Origin: Schizophyllum amplum
Lineage: Eukaryota; Basidiomycota; Agaricomycetes; Agaricales; Schizophyllaceae
Assembly: GCA_007026445.1 (NCBI GenBank)
Contig: VDMD01000047.1
Span: 124,001-188,000 of the forward strand
Direction: 5' to 3'
Length of the DNA stretch: 64,000 nucleotides
Of the stretch, positions 45,439-55,146 are shown in pieces; positions within the stretch are counted from its first letter, which is position 1, and each line of letters begins with the position of its first letter. Position numbers and translations under genes: made by a program. The notes under the pieces are model-generated. The model saw only the letters and a program-made list of their open reading frames with translations, was not told the DNA's origin and made no database searches.

Positions 45439-46607
45439 CGTGTGTAACTGGAAAGGGGGGATGCCTTGCAATAGAGGGACCAGGGGAGCAAGTCTCCGGA
45501 TACGGGGCAATGCTTGTTGAGTAGGTATAGGGTACAGCAGGCGCAGGAGAGCAACAGGAGAGCGCGGCACTCAGCACTGGGGAGAGAACGCGTCATCTCA
45601 GACGCGCCGTGATCGATGTGGCGCGTGCCTCGGGCCGAGTCCCGACTCGTCACCTGCTCTCAACGACCATGTTCAACTTCGACTCAACTTGAGTACGCCG
45701 CTCGCTAACCCATGGCACTCAACCTCGCTGCTCTGACCAGCTCCCGAGTATTGCTCATGCCATTCCATTCTGTATCCCCGTGGCCCAGTTGGCGAAGTGT
45801 GCCCAGTCCCCGCTTGTGGCTCTTAACATCCCTGGCGGCTCTCGAAAGTCGTCATGACTCTGGAAAGCTACCACAAGGCGTATCTATCGACGACATCAAT
45901 GGAAACTTGCAAGATCTGCATGCGTCGGAAGCTCTGGCGCAAGGTCCGGGGCTCTTGCTAGGTCCAGGGCGCCGTGCTATAACCTCGGATGGTTCACGTT
46001 TGACGATGCCACAACTTAGCTTGCAGGCTTGTTGCAGGCATGTATACGCAACGTCGTACGGCGGCGGGCTTAGCTCGGATGTGATGCGATCCTACTCAGC
46101 CCTTGCCACTGCCGAGGGCCGAGGACTCAGCGATGATCCTGTTAGGAACCTATACTTCCACGTTTGCGCAGTGCTGACTACCACTTGTCCGCTTGACTAC
46201 TTGAAATAACACGACGCTGACTGGTCATCGTAGGAAGGCTTTGTGCTGACTGGCCGACCCGTCAGAGCGTCGAGTCGCGCCACGTATCGGTAAGTAAGTA
46301 CTGTTTCAATGGACTCAGTCAGCGCGGAATACGCTCGGTGGCCAGTCAATAGGATTAATGACGGCACTATCCAGACGAGACAGAAGAGGCTTCCGACGCG
46401 AGGACTACCAGATTAAATAAACAACAGTCTCGGGACACAAGGATTACCGGACCCAGGAACGTTGCGGTCGACCTAAGTATCGCCCTGACAGCAGTGACGC
46501 CGCTGAGAGCTGCTATTGACCGAGCGTGCTCTGTCACCTACGAGGGGCGATTGACCGAGGTTCTGTTGACCGTACATTGCTAGTTCGCGCTGGTGCGACT
46601 GCGACAC

Positions 46608-46700
46608 CAGCTGCTTCGAGGTACCGCTGATATCAGCTGCTTCGCGGTACCACCTGCCCTCGAGATAGCAGCTACTTCAATGCCAACTGCTTTGGCATGA
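46608..46700 (+). repeat. Short imperfect repeats in the promoter of secreted protein copy B
   Basis: Four related units occur within about 90 bp: AGCTGCTTCGAGGTACC, AGCTGCTTCGCGGTACC, AGCTACTTCAATGCC and AACTGCTTTGGCATGAC. They lie about 175-265 bp upstream of the ATG. Confidence 0.55.
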
Positions 46701-46768
46701 CGCTACCGCGCGCTCATACAGTAATCCCTGTGCGGTTGAATAGCGGCTCTACGTGCTGCACGGTACGT

Positions 46769-46780
46769 GCTTATAAGGGC
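46769..46780 (+). promoter_or_regulatory. TATA-type element GCTTATAAGGGC of secreted protein copy B
   Basis: Identical 12-base element to the one upstream of copy A (43140-43151, other strand), 95 bp before the ATG. Confidence 0.6.
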
Positions 46781-46874
46781 GCTGGGGAGCAGTCAAAGGC
46801 GCCAAGTCAACAGAGAATTCACCGAGGACATATAGTCCGACGTCTCTAGCCTCCCTTCGGAACCTCATACCAAC

Positions 46875-47342
46875 ATGCGCTTCCTCGCCCTCCTTGCCCT
46901 CGCTGGTCTCGCTATCGCTGTGAGTAATTGGCCATCTCTCTGTCGACTTCTACATCGACTCCCTCTCAAACTTACCATCTTTATCATACTCTCAGATACC
47001 CACTCCGTCCGCCGACCCTACGCCCTACCTCAGCCCTCCCTCCAACCCACACCCATCACATTCCGCTCCCTGCACGCCTACGCCTGTCGGCACCTTCACT
47101 GCGCCGCGCATCTACAACACATTCGTGTCCGAGTCGCCATACTTGGTGGAAAGGACGACGCTGGTGACGTGGACGCAGGTGTGAGTGATTGCTAGACTGC
47201 TTTTTTCAAGTATTATGCGGGGGCGAGGGAAGGGTTTTGTGGTAGAGGTGGCGGGCGGCGTGGTTGAACGGAGTCTGCAAAGATGATAGAGTAAGACGAG
47301 TGCTGATCGCTGTGCAGGAGCTTGTGTACGGCGGCGGAGTGA
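46875..47342 (+). CDS. Small secreted protein, copy B
   Basis: Exons are 46875-46919, 46996-47180 and 47318-47342, with introns of 76 and 137 bp, giving 84 aa. Exon 1 again equals the signal peptide (MRFLALLALAGLAIA). The mature part has a Pro-rich insert absent from copy A (IPTPSADPTPYLSPPSN), followed by the shared CTPTPVGTFTAPRIYNTF, PYLVERTTLVTWTQ and the tail SLCTAAE. Exon lengths of the first and last exons (45 and 25 nt) are identical in both copies. The two genes are inverted relative to each other around RPN14. Function unknown. Confidence 0.75.
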
Positions 47343-47607
47343 AGCGGGCCGTGTGGGGTGACAGGAAGCGGTCTGCGTCGCACACGGAGGCCGCCCATGC
47401 ACCAGCTTCATTGTCTTCGGGCAACTTGGATGATCTGTACTTACATTCCGGTCAACGCGTCGAACTTCGGTTGAACGAGTATCTTAGTAAAAACGTTTCG
47501 GACCATGCGCTGGAATCCCGAAAGATCAGGGCGCGGGCGGCCATATGGAAAATGAGAAGAAAGATATGCAGTATCGAGCTGCAAAAAAAGTCTGGTACTG
47601 GGATGAA

Positions 47608-47714
47608 TGACGAGAGTGGGATTCGAACCCACGCCCCGGAGGACTAGATGATGTCATTAGTGAGAAGCACTAATAACCTGATTCTAGCGCCTTAGACCGC
47701 TCGGCCATCTCGCC
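47608..47714 (-). tRNA. tRNA-Leu (anticodon CAG) with intron
   Basis: Read on the minus strand, the acceptor GGCGAGA pairs with TCTCGTC (one G-U) and the discriminator is A. The D-arm starts GCCGAGCGGTCTAAGGC. The anticodon stem is CTAGA/TCTAG with loop A-T-CAG-G-A. A variable arm of the Leu/Ser class follows, then the T-arm GTGGG TTCGAAT CCCAC. The intron (47676-47650, 27 nt) sits after position 37, the canonical place, and can fold on itself (ATTAGTG/CACTAAT). The anticodon reads CUG codons. Confidence 0.92.
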
Positions 47715-48119
47715 ATAACACAATTCTGAGCTGAAGGTATTAAGAGTTATCACACATGAGAGGACGAGAAGGAGGCTAGCGGGGATACAGACGATAGTAT
47801 AGCAGCCATGGTGCTGGACAGTGAAGTGAGTCACCCTCGAGTCAATAGTTGGTCGTATGCAGTTGGTTCGGAACGGGATACATAGCAAGTTGAAGGATCG
47901 GTAATGCTAAGGCGCCGCCCAAGTGTACGTGATCTGTACATATGAACAGATATATAGCACACAGTCTACGTATACGTACATCTCAGCTGCTTGCTTCGTA
48001 CTCATACAATCAGTCGGTCATTATCTTCGTCACTTTCTCTTCCATTATCTCGCGCTCCGTCCACGTACGTCGAGTCATCTCCTTCCCTTTCGTTGCCCTC
48101 ACTCATCTCTCAGCGCCGC
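47715..48119. other. Intergenic between tRNA-Leu and the aldehyde dehydrogenase 3' end
   Basis: No gene seen. The piece 47990-48119 is C/T-rich on the plus strand and is the 3' region of the dehydrogenase gene. Confidence 0.5.
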
Positions 48120-51100
48120 TCACTTGCCCGACAGCACCTTCATATGCACGCTCTTCGGGCGCGTGACCTGATCGTAGCCTAGGAAGGAGGTGATATGTGA
48201 GCGATAGCACGGGCAAAGTGAGCGAGAAAGCAGACAACTCACCCAACTTACTCAAACTAACACCCCGCCCCGAGTCCTTCACGCCCACCCAGGCGAGCGC
48301 GGGGTCGAGGAAGTCGGCACTGGAAAAAGGGCGGATTAGCTTCCGTGTTCAACCCTCCTCGAGCGCCCGCCTGCAATAGGCCACCAGAGTGACCTCCTGC
48401 AGCGGCACCCTGTCGATGCTAAACTAAACTCACCGGTTCATAAACACCGTCCCCGCCTCCACCATCGGCTCCAGCGCCGCGAACGCGTCCGCATCGTTCG
48501 TCCATATAGAGGCCGTGAGGCCATACCTGCTGTCGTTCATGGCCTTGATCGCCTCCGCATCGTCAGCGACCTCGAGAATGGGCACGACGGGGCCGAAGGT
48601 TTCTTCCTGTGGTTGAAGACATTTGTTCATTGCTTGTCCTGGTCATGGAGCACCGATGTCATGGAGCGCCGTCGTCATGCGATTGCGAAGAGCACTACGA
48701 CGGCGTCCGTCGAGTAAAAAACCACGTGAACAACCCTCACCTTGACCACCTCCATCTCCGCGGTGCACCCCACCAGCACCTGTGGCGCCACGTACGCGGA
48801 GTTCGGATCGTCCGCCGCGGGAAAGAGGGAGGCGGGGATGAGGGCGGTGGCGCCGGAGGCAACTGGTAGGAAGGTGAACGTTAGCATTTTTGGATTCAGT
48901 AGATCGGATGTGAGGGCGGGTTTTTTGAAAAGAGGTCGGTGAACAGAGAGGGGAAAAGCAAAGATGAATGGGGGTGTCAGACTCACCTGCCTCCGCAACC
49001 TGCGCTTCAATACGCTTCTTGGCCGCGTTGCTGATGACGGGGCCGAGGTTGACTGCGTGAATATGGTCAGTACGCAGTAGCAGCAGAGAATAAGCAGTAG
49101 TAACGAAGAATAAGCAGTAGCAACGGAGAATAAGCAGTAGCAACGGAGAATCAGCAGCAGAAGCCGAGACGCCTGATGCTTGTCCAGTCGTCAGACTCAC
49201 CTCCTTCCGCCATCGGGTCCCCCAGCTTATACTCCTTCTTTACAAAGTCGGCAAACTTGGCGACAAAGGCGGGATAGAGGGAGGTGTGAACGTAGATGCG
49301 CTGGTAGGGGGTCAGTTTCTCTTCCGTTCTCGTTGTAGGTAGAAAGACGAAAGGTTGAGGCTTTTTGTGTGAAGGGGAAGGACGTGGAAATCGATGAAGG
49401 ACGGGGCAAGGGTGAGCGGTCAGGGACAAATAACTTGGGAAGGGACAAGTATATTGGGAAGGAACAAATAACTTGGGAAGGAACAAGAACTGGAGAAACA
49501 CACCTCCACCCCACAGCAGCTCTGGCCCGAGTTGTACATCGCGCCGTCGACAAGCTCCGGGACCACATAGTCGAGGTCAGCGTCAGCTCGCACGTACGCC
49601 GGGTCCTTCCCCCCGAGCTCGAGCGCGGTGTGTTTGATGCCGATCTAGGGAGGATGGTGAGCATTCTTTGGCTTTCCTTCCTTGAGATAGGAAAAAAGTC
49701 GAATGAGCGCATTGCCCTCTCCGCAAGAGCATCATCGTCGCTGCAAGAGCAGAATCACCGATGCGCCAGGCGACAGAACCACCGATGCGCCAGGCGACAG
49801 AAGCACCGCAGGGTAGACAGCCCGTCGAGGCCTCCGAAAACTTGCTTCGGAGGATTGCGGACCGAAGAAAACCGTCACTCACCTCCCCCACATCATCCCC
49901 GTAACCCGCAGCCACCCGCGCGACGTCGCGCCCGCCTGCGACCGAGCCGGTGAAGGAGACGAAGCTGGGAGAGCGGGTCAGCTGAAGTTCTTTGCCCGAT
50001 CAGGTCGGGTCGTTAGTGAGGTCTGATCGTTAGTGAGGTCTGATCGTTAGTGAGGTCTGATCGTTAGTGAGGTCTGTTCGTTAGTGAGGTCTGATCGTTA
50101 GTGATTATATGTACAGAATGGTGGTTGAGTTTTGAGCAGAAGGGAGGGTTGGCGATGGCTAAGGGGAGCGGGTAGTAACAGAGGGTAGCGAGCAGTGACA
50201 AAACAGCGTTGGAGGAGGACAACACGAGACGACGAAACGAAACGGGACAACACGAGACGAAATGGGACGGCGGGTGATATTAGCTGTTACTCACCCTACC
50301 GCCGGATGGCGCATCGCCTGCTTCACGAGGTTGGGTGTGAGGTGGAGGACCGTGAAGACGTCGGACTGGGAGACATGATCAGGTCGGTGGATGTCCTTTA
50401 TTAATGACGGTACACGGCGTGTAGGACGTGGTGCACGGCCTGTACACCCCGGTGCACGGTTCGTACACCATGGTGCACGGTATGCGGACCGTGGTGCACG
50501 GTATGCGGACCACCTTCCTCCGCACTCAAACTTCCTCCGCACTCAAAGTTCCTCCACACTCAAAGTTCCTCCGCACTCAAACTTCCTCCGCACTCAAAGT
50601 TCAACCAAAAAGACAAGACTCACCAGATCCGGATTCGCCTGCGCCCAAAACGCTGCCAATCTCTCACGACGAGCGGCGTCTGCGGGGACGGCTTGAGAAT
50701 GACGGCGTTGCCGGCGAGGAGGGCGGGCACGAGCGCGTTGACGGTCGTGAGGTAGGGGTAGCTGCCAGGTGTGAGTTAGTGGTGGTTGGGTTAAGGATGG
50801 AGACGTAGGTAGGAGGTAATGTGTACAGAAGCGGAGTGCCATGAGATAGAGAGAAATTGGACTGCGGCCTAGGTCTAGTGGGGTGGAGGTGACTAGATTA
50901 GACTAGATTGGAAGGTGGAATGGAGAGGACGGCGGCGAGGCAGACGGGTGAAGGGAAGCAAGCGGCGAAGGGATGACTCGTACTCACTTCCATGGCGCGA
51001 TAAGCAGCACAACACCGAGAGGGACCTTTTTTATCCTCCTCTTCAACGTGAAGCCGTTACCTTGCGCCTCGTCGATGGGCATGTCGGCGAGGCATTCGGC

Positions 51101-51412
51101 CGCGACGCTCGCGAGATAGCGCGCCCTGCCCAAGAACCCATTGAACTCGCCCGCATTCTGCTTAAGCGGCCTGCCCATCTGGGCAGTCAGCTCGCGCGCG
51201 AGCTCGTCTTTGTCGGCAGCCTCAAACACAGCGAGGAAGCGGTCCATGGCGGCCTGGCGCTGCGCGAGGGGCACGGCGGCCCATCGGGAGGCGGCGGAGG
51301 CGGCGGAGTCGAGGGTGGTGGTGACGGCGGCGGGGGAGGGATAGTCACGCGTGTAGACGGGCTGCTGGGTGGCGGGGCTGATCGTGGTCTGGGTGGTCTC
51401 GCTAAAGGCCAT
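48120..51412 (-). CDS. Aldehyde dehydrogenase (NAD(P)-dependent)
   Basis: There are eleven exons from ATG 51412 (MAFSETTQTTISPATQQPVY) to TGA 48122-48120. Introns are at 50987-50762, 50623-50366, 50294-49965, 49882-49645, 49503-49301, 49200-49053, 48986-48863, 48740-48607, 48433-48320 and 48242-48179. The fold is clear: VPLGVVLLIAPWNYPYLTTV, NALVPALLAGNAVILKPSPQ, FVSFTGSVAGGRDVARVAAG, the general-base Glu in TALELGGKDPAYV, the nucleophile Cys in YNSGQSCCGVERIYV, EETFGPVVPILEVADDAEAI and SRYGLTASIWTND. Length is about 480 aa. Near 50665 one base seems to be missing: PSPQTPLV and ERLAAFWAQANPDL lie in neighbouring frames of one exon. Six introns are unusually long (148-330 bp) and five of these hold clear minisatellites, each with its own unit. 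Confidence 0.9.
49077..49160 (+). repeat. Intronic minisatellite, 20-bp unit (dehydrogenase intron 6)
   Basis: About four copies of AGAATAAGCAGTAGCAACGG with small variations. Confidence 0.8.
49425..49495 (+). repeat. Intronic minisatellite, ~20-bp unit (dehydrogenase intron 5)
   Basis: Copies of GAACAAATAACTTGGGAAGG and variants (GGACAAGTATATTGGGAAGG). Confidence 0.75.
49728..49806 (+). repeat. Intronic minisatellite (dehydrogenase intron 4)
   Basis: Two full copies of CACCGATGCGCCAGGCGACA in tandem, preceded by degenerate units with GCAAGAGCA. Confidence 0.7.
50003..50104 (+). repeat. Intronic minisatellite, 17-bp unit (dehydrogenase intron 3)
   Basis: Six near-perfect copies of GATCGTTAGTGAGGTCT. 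Confidence 0.85.
50411..50511 (+). repeat. Intronic minisatellite, 21-bp unit (dehydrogenase intron 2, first array)
   Basis: Four to five copies based on GTGCACGGTATGCGGACCGTG. GTGCAC at each unit start is palindromic. Confidence 0.8.
50515..50602 (+). repeat. Intronic minisatellite, 17-bp unit (dehydrogenase intron 2, second array)
   Basis: Five copies of TTCCTCCGCACTCAAAG or TTCCTCCGCACTCAAAC directly after the 21-bp array. Confidence 0.85.
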
Positions 51413-51943
51413 GGTGGTGGATCGATGCAGAGTGACGATAGGCGCGTGTGCTGTCCGCGGAGTCCGAGGAAGGAGCCGGATTCGGAATAGGGGCTCTTGA
51501 ACACCTCCGAGCTGGTGCGCAGTGAGTTCTGATTGGGCTGCGATACATACGACCTATTGCATAGTACAGCTGCTACGGCCCAAATGGCTTGTTGTTTCCG
51601 GATTACGGTGTGTATATACATCCAAGATACGGACTGGAACAGTGCGTGCTGCTTTTGCGGCTGAATGATGCGTCTGAATCTTTCACCTCAGGCTGCTCGC
51701 CTGTGCCATCGCCGCAAGTTTTTTCGCGCCACTTGGCGCGGCCCCCGTCCCTCTCCGTCTCCGTACTCACCCCACTGATATGTTGTATGTCGGTCGAGAT
51801 GAGTTGCAAAGGGCGCGTGTAGCGCATAAGCGGCATCTCGCAGGTGGTGGCGGCAAACATGGTGATGGGGGCTGGTCCCGCGGAGCCCTCGGACAGTCGC
51901 GTGATGTGTGAATTCGGAATAGGGGCTTGCGTATAGACGCGCG
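51413..51943. promoter_or_regulatory. Divergent promoter region between the dehydrogenase and DUF202 genes
   Basis: The 531 bp between the two ATGs carries the 16-base string ATTCGGAATAGGGGCT twice in the same orientation, at 51480-51495 and 51912-51927. One copy lies close to each gene start. The string includes AGGGG, the core of fungal stress-response elements. Confidence 0.6.
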
Positions 51944-53851
51944 ATGACGATCGAGCGCACAACCAACGCGATGCCGACCTTTGCACAGACGCTGCTGCAG
52001 CGCAATGTACCTGCCCTCCACATCCCGGTGACCGACACCCCGCCTGGCACACCGGCGACGTCAAACACGCGCGCCCACAATGATGACGCGCCGGTGACGC
52101 CGGTGTCCGTCGCGCCCACACCCTCCGGCGCGCAACCGCACGACCGCCGGGCCCTCGAGCGCACGCTCTCCACCATCCGCCCAGTCCAGCCGCGGTTTGT
52201 TGATGGCGCGCCTACGAAGCCAGAGCGGCGCGAGTACGATGACGTCCGTCTTTCATCTTCCCCATTGTCCGTCCCCCACTCACCCGCCCTCTAGTCGCCC
52301 TCCGCCTCCCCCACTGCAACCGCCACCGCAGCCCCGGGACGAATACGGCGCGCATATGCTACCACCTGCGACTTTCTCTCCGCCACCCTCAGCCCTTACG
52401 ACCCCTCCCTCGTGCTCGAAAACTCTGGCTCCGTCGCCCGCGACCACCTCGCCAACGAGCGCACCTTTCTCGCATATACCCGCACCAGCCTCGTCATTGC
52501 CTCCACCGGCGTTGCACTAGTCCAGCTGTTTACGATATCGGCGAATACGAATGCGGCTAATGGTACGTGCGCGCCGTCCTCGCCTGCCCCTTCCATACGC
52601 TGCCTACAAGTTCCCGACGTCCAATACCCGTCCGGAACTCACCACTGCATGCCCTTCGGGCAGTCACTACGAATGCGCATCGGACAACGCGCTTTTGTCG
52701 GCACTCGTTTCTTCTTCGCGCTTCTCTCGGAAGCGCGCGCCAGTCGGCCACCGAGCGATTCGCGATCACTGCCCCATCCACCTTCCTCCTCCTTTCTGCC
52801 TCCTACCCTTTTCCCTCACTCCCCTCCACCCTCACACCCTACCCTCTCCCCCCTTCCTCGCCACATCCTACGAGGCACCCATAGCTCACTTAATCTAACC
52901 CCCGGCCCCCTCTACACCAACACCCATACCTGACTCGCACTAACAGCCTCGCCAGACTCCTCCTCATCCACCTCCTCCTCCTTCACCCCCACCTCGCCCC
53001 GCCTCGCACAGTACGCGCGCCCACTGGGCGCCGCCACGATCGCGTTTGGGATATTTGTGTTGGGCGTTGGTGAGTGCTCGACGATCTATTTTCCTTGCGC
53101 TTGACCGTTCTCCTTGCGCTTGACCATTTTCTTTGCGCTTGATTTGCCGCCTCTTTTTCCCGCCGGTCGCTTTCGCCTGCCCTTTCACCCCGCCAGGAAG
53201 CCGTCCCTCCCCTCTTACCTTCTCTCCTCCTTCTCCCCTTCCCCCTTCCGCCCATCATCCCTCCCTCTCCCCTTCCCCTTCCGCCCATCATCCCTCCCTC
53301 TCCCCTCTTGCCCTTCTCCCCCCTGCCCTTCTCCTCGCCCTCCCCCTTGTGCCCCTTCCCCTTCCCCTTCTCCCCCCTGCCCTTCTCCCCCCTGCCCTTC
53401 TCCTCGTCCTCCCCCTTGTGCCCCTTCCCCTTCCCCTTCCCTTCTGCCCCTTCCCCCTCACCTCCCCCATAACCCCCTCCCCCTTCCGCCCATCATCCCT
53501 CCTTCCTTCTCCCCTCTTCCCCTCTTCCCCTGCACCCCTCCTCCCCTTCCCCGCCCCCCCCCAATACCATTCTTTTAAACCCCCTTATCCTCCCCCTTCC
53601 CCTTCCCCCTTCCTGTTTTTCTCCCCATCACCCCCCCTTCCCCTTTCTTTATACTAACCCCCCCCCCCGCCCTTATCCTCGCAAAAACCCCTCATCACGC
53701 TTACCTCCTCCCCCTTTAGGCCTCACCCGCCACCTCACCATCCAACGCGCGCTCCTCAGGGGCCAGTTCCCCGCCGCCCGGCTCTTGGTGGCCGGGATTG
53801 CGCTCGGGCTGGCGGTGTTGGTGGTAGTCGTGTTTGGGGTAGTTGTTAGTT
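51944..53851 (+). CDS. DUF202-domain membrane protein
   Basis: Starts at ATG 51944 (MTIERTTNAMPTFAQTLLQR) and ends at TGA 53849-53851. There are four exons. Intron 1 follows REYDD (51 bp, GTCCGT...CTCTAG); intron 2 follows NTNAAN (GTACGT...AACAG); intron 3 is about 650 bp and almost pure pyrimidine. The long N-terminal part is Pro/Thr-rich and disordered. The DUF202 core reads LVLENSGSVARDHLANERTF, LAYTRTSLVIASTGVALVQL, GAATIAFGIFVLGVG and LLVAGIALGLAVLVVVVFGV, i.e. three membrane helices with the conserved ARDHLANERTFLAWxR-type motif. In fungi the domain occurs alone or in the Vtc polyphosphate-polymerase complex; here it stands alone and the role is unknown. Confidence 0.85.
53195..53660 (+). 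repeat. Long polypyrimidine tract with C-rich tandem units inside DUF202 intron 3
   Basis: For about 450 bp the plus strand is nearly only C and T. Recurrent units include CCGCCCATCATCCCTCCCTC, TGCCCTTCTCC and CCCCTTCCCCTT. The tract lies inside the last intron; long frames predicted across it are composition artefacts. Confidence 0.85.
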
Positions 53852-53985
53852 GAGGGGGGCGGTTGTTAGTTAGGTGGGTTGGGTTAAATTTATGGGTAGG
53901 GTAAGGGGGGGAGGGTTTGGGGTGTGGAGTGGGGGTGAAGGGAGGGGTGGGAGGGGAGGTGGGTGAGGGGAAGCCCCCCTGGCGG
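53852..53985 (+). repeat. G-rich tract downstream of DUF202
   Basis: Runs of G (GGGGGG, GGGTTGGG, GGGTAGGG, GGGGGGGAGGG, GGGAGGGG) follow the stop codon at once. The transcript strand could form G-quadruplexes. Confidence 0.7.
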
Positions 53986-54143
53986 GGAGACGTTACGACC
54001 TTATCCTACGATCTCCGTACTCACTTACTAGTTTAGAGTCGCATGCATGTGTATGTTTTTTTGGTCATTGGCGTTGGCAAGTTGGCGCACAGCTACTGTA
54101 GTGTTAGAGGGGATGGGAGGGGAGAGGTCGGAGAGTCTGAGGG

Positions 54144-54275
54144 CGAGCGCACCTGGTGTTGGAGGCGAGCGCACCTGGTGTTGGAGGCGAGCGCACCAGG
54201 TGTTGGAGGCCAGCGCACCAGGTGTTGGAGGCCAGCGCATCTGGTGTTAGAGGCCAGCGCACGTGGTGTGAGAGC
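54144..54275 (+). repeat. Minisatellite of six 22-bp units
   Basis: Units such as CGAGCGCACCTGGTGTTGGA+GG drift step by step (CGAGCGCACC..., CCAGCGCACC..., CCAGCGCATC...). CACCTGGTG and CACCAGGTG are palindromic or near-palindromic cores. Confidence 0.85.
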
Positions 54276-54890
54276 CAGTGGCCAAAAAGAAGTCGGAGGG
54301 AGGCCACGGCATGTAACGTGCACTGGAAGACTTTATCTCGTACTGGAAGACTTTATCTCGTGCAATGACACTAACGAGCTCGACAGGCTGCTTCGATTTT
54401 CCCCTCATTGGGCCCTCCTTCCCTTCATTTCTTCCTTCCCTTCATTTCTTCCTTCCCTTCATTTCCCCCTCTGTTATCCCACTGCCCCCTCGCCCTCGCC
54501 CTCACCCTCGCCCCCTTCCCTTCATTTCCCCCTCTATTACTATACCCCACTGCCCCCTCGACCATCCTCACGTATACCCTCGCTTTACATAACATAACTT
54601 GTACGATCCCGACCGTCGACCGACTTGTACGACCGGAGGGGAGAGGATGGGGTTATTTCGGAGAAGGGGGGGAATTTCGGAGAAGGGGGGGATGATTTGT
54701 GGAGAAGGGGGCTGAGGAGGGGGATGAAGCTCGCGGAAGCGGGACGGCCCCGCCTCAACTTGTTGGGGAGGGGGACGTAAACCGTTTAAGTGTGACACCA
54801 GTATATATGCATACAGTACTCTCACGTAGGTACTGCAGCTTCGGCTATTAGTAGTAATAGCCGACTACTGTCCAAAGCTCCCATCCTCTC
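54276..54890. other. Low-complexity intergenic sequence
   Basis: Pyrimidine-rich repeats (TTCCTTCCCTTCATTTC, three copies near 54410-54470) are followed by G-rich repeats (TTTCGGAGAAGGGGGG, 54650-54710). No gene seen. Confidence 0.6.
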
Positions 54891-55146
54891 ATGTCGACAT
54901 TTGCCCCACTCATTCCATTTTCCCCACTGATCCTACGCCTCCCTATTCCTTACGGTCCCTACTCCCTACCCCCTACGGCCCCTAGGCCTCGAGAGTGTAC
55001 GGCGGCGGCGGCGCATTGTCCGTCGTCGAGTAATCATTTGGTACCGCGTCGTCATTCGGTACCGAGTTATCATCCGGTACTACCGCGTCGTCGTCCGATG
55101 CCGCGTGAATATCGTCCGGTGTGTGAATATCGTCCGATGCCGCGTG

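Larger units (their letters stand above)
45439..46874. other. Intergenic, about 1.4 kb, with one doubtful ORF
   Basis: A 165-codon frame at 45712-46209 (+, MALNLAALTSSRVLLMPFHS...) starts with ATG, but has no known motif and no clear splice partners. I treat it as unsupported. The distal part, 46210-46870, is the promoter of secreted protein copy B and contains short imperfect repeats (listed separately) and a TATA element. Confidence 0.45.

Noticed and set aside
45712..46209. 165-codon plus-strand ORF between RPN14 and the secreted protein
   Set aside because: ATG-started but without motif or spliced neighbours; not enough to call a gene, though it cannot be excluded.
50003..50602. CRISPR-like arrays
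   Set aside because: The direct repeats have no unique spacers between units and lie in introns of a eukaryotic gene; they are ordinary minisatellites.
53114..53657. Pro/Ser/Leu-only ORFs of 154 and 174 codons
   Set aside because: They lie in the polypyrimidine intron of the DUF202 gene and reflect base composition only.
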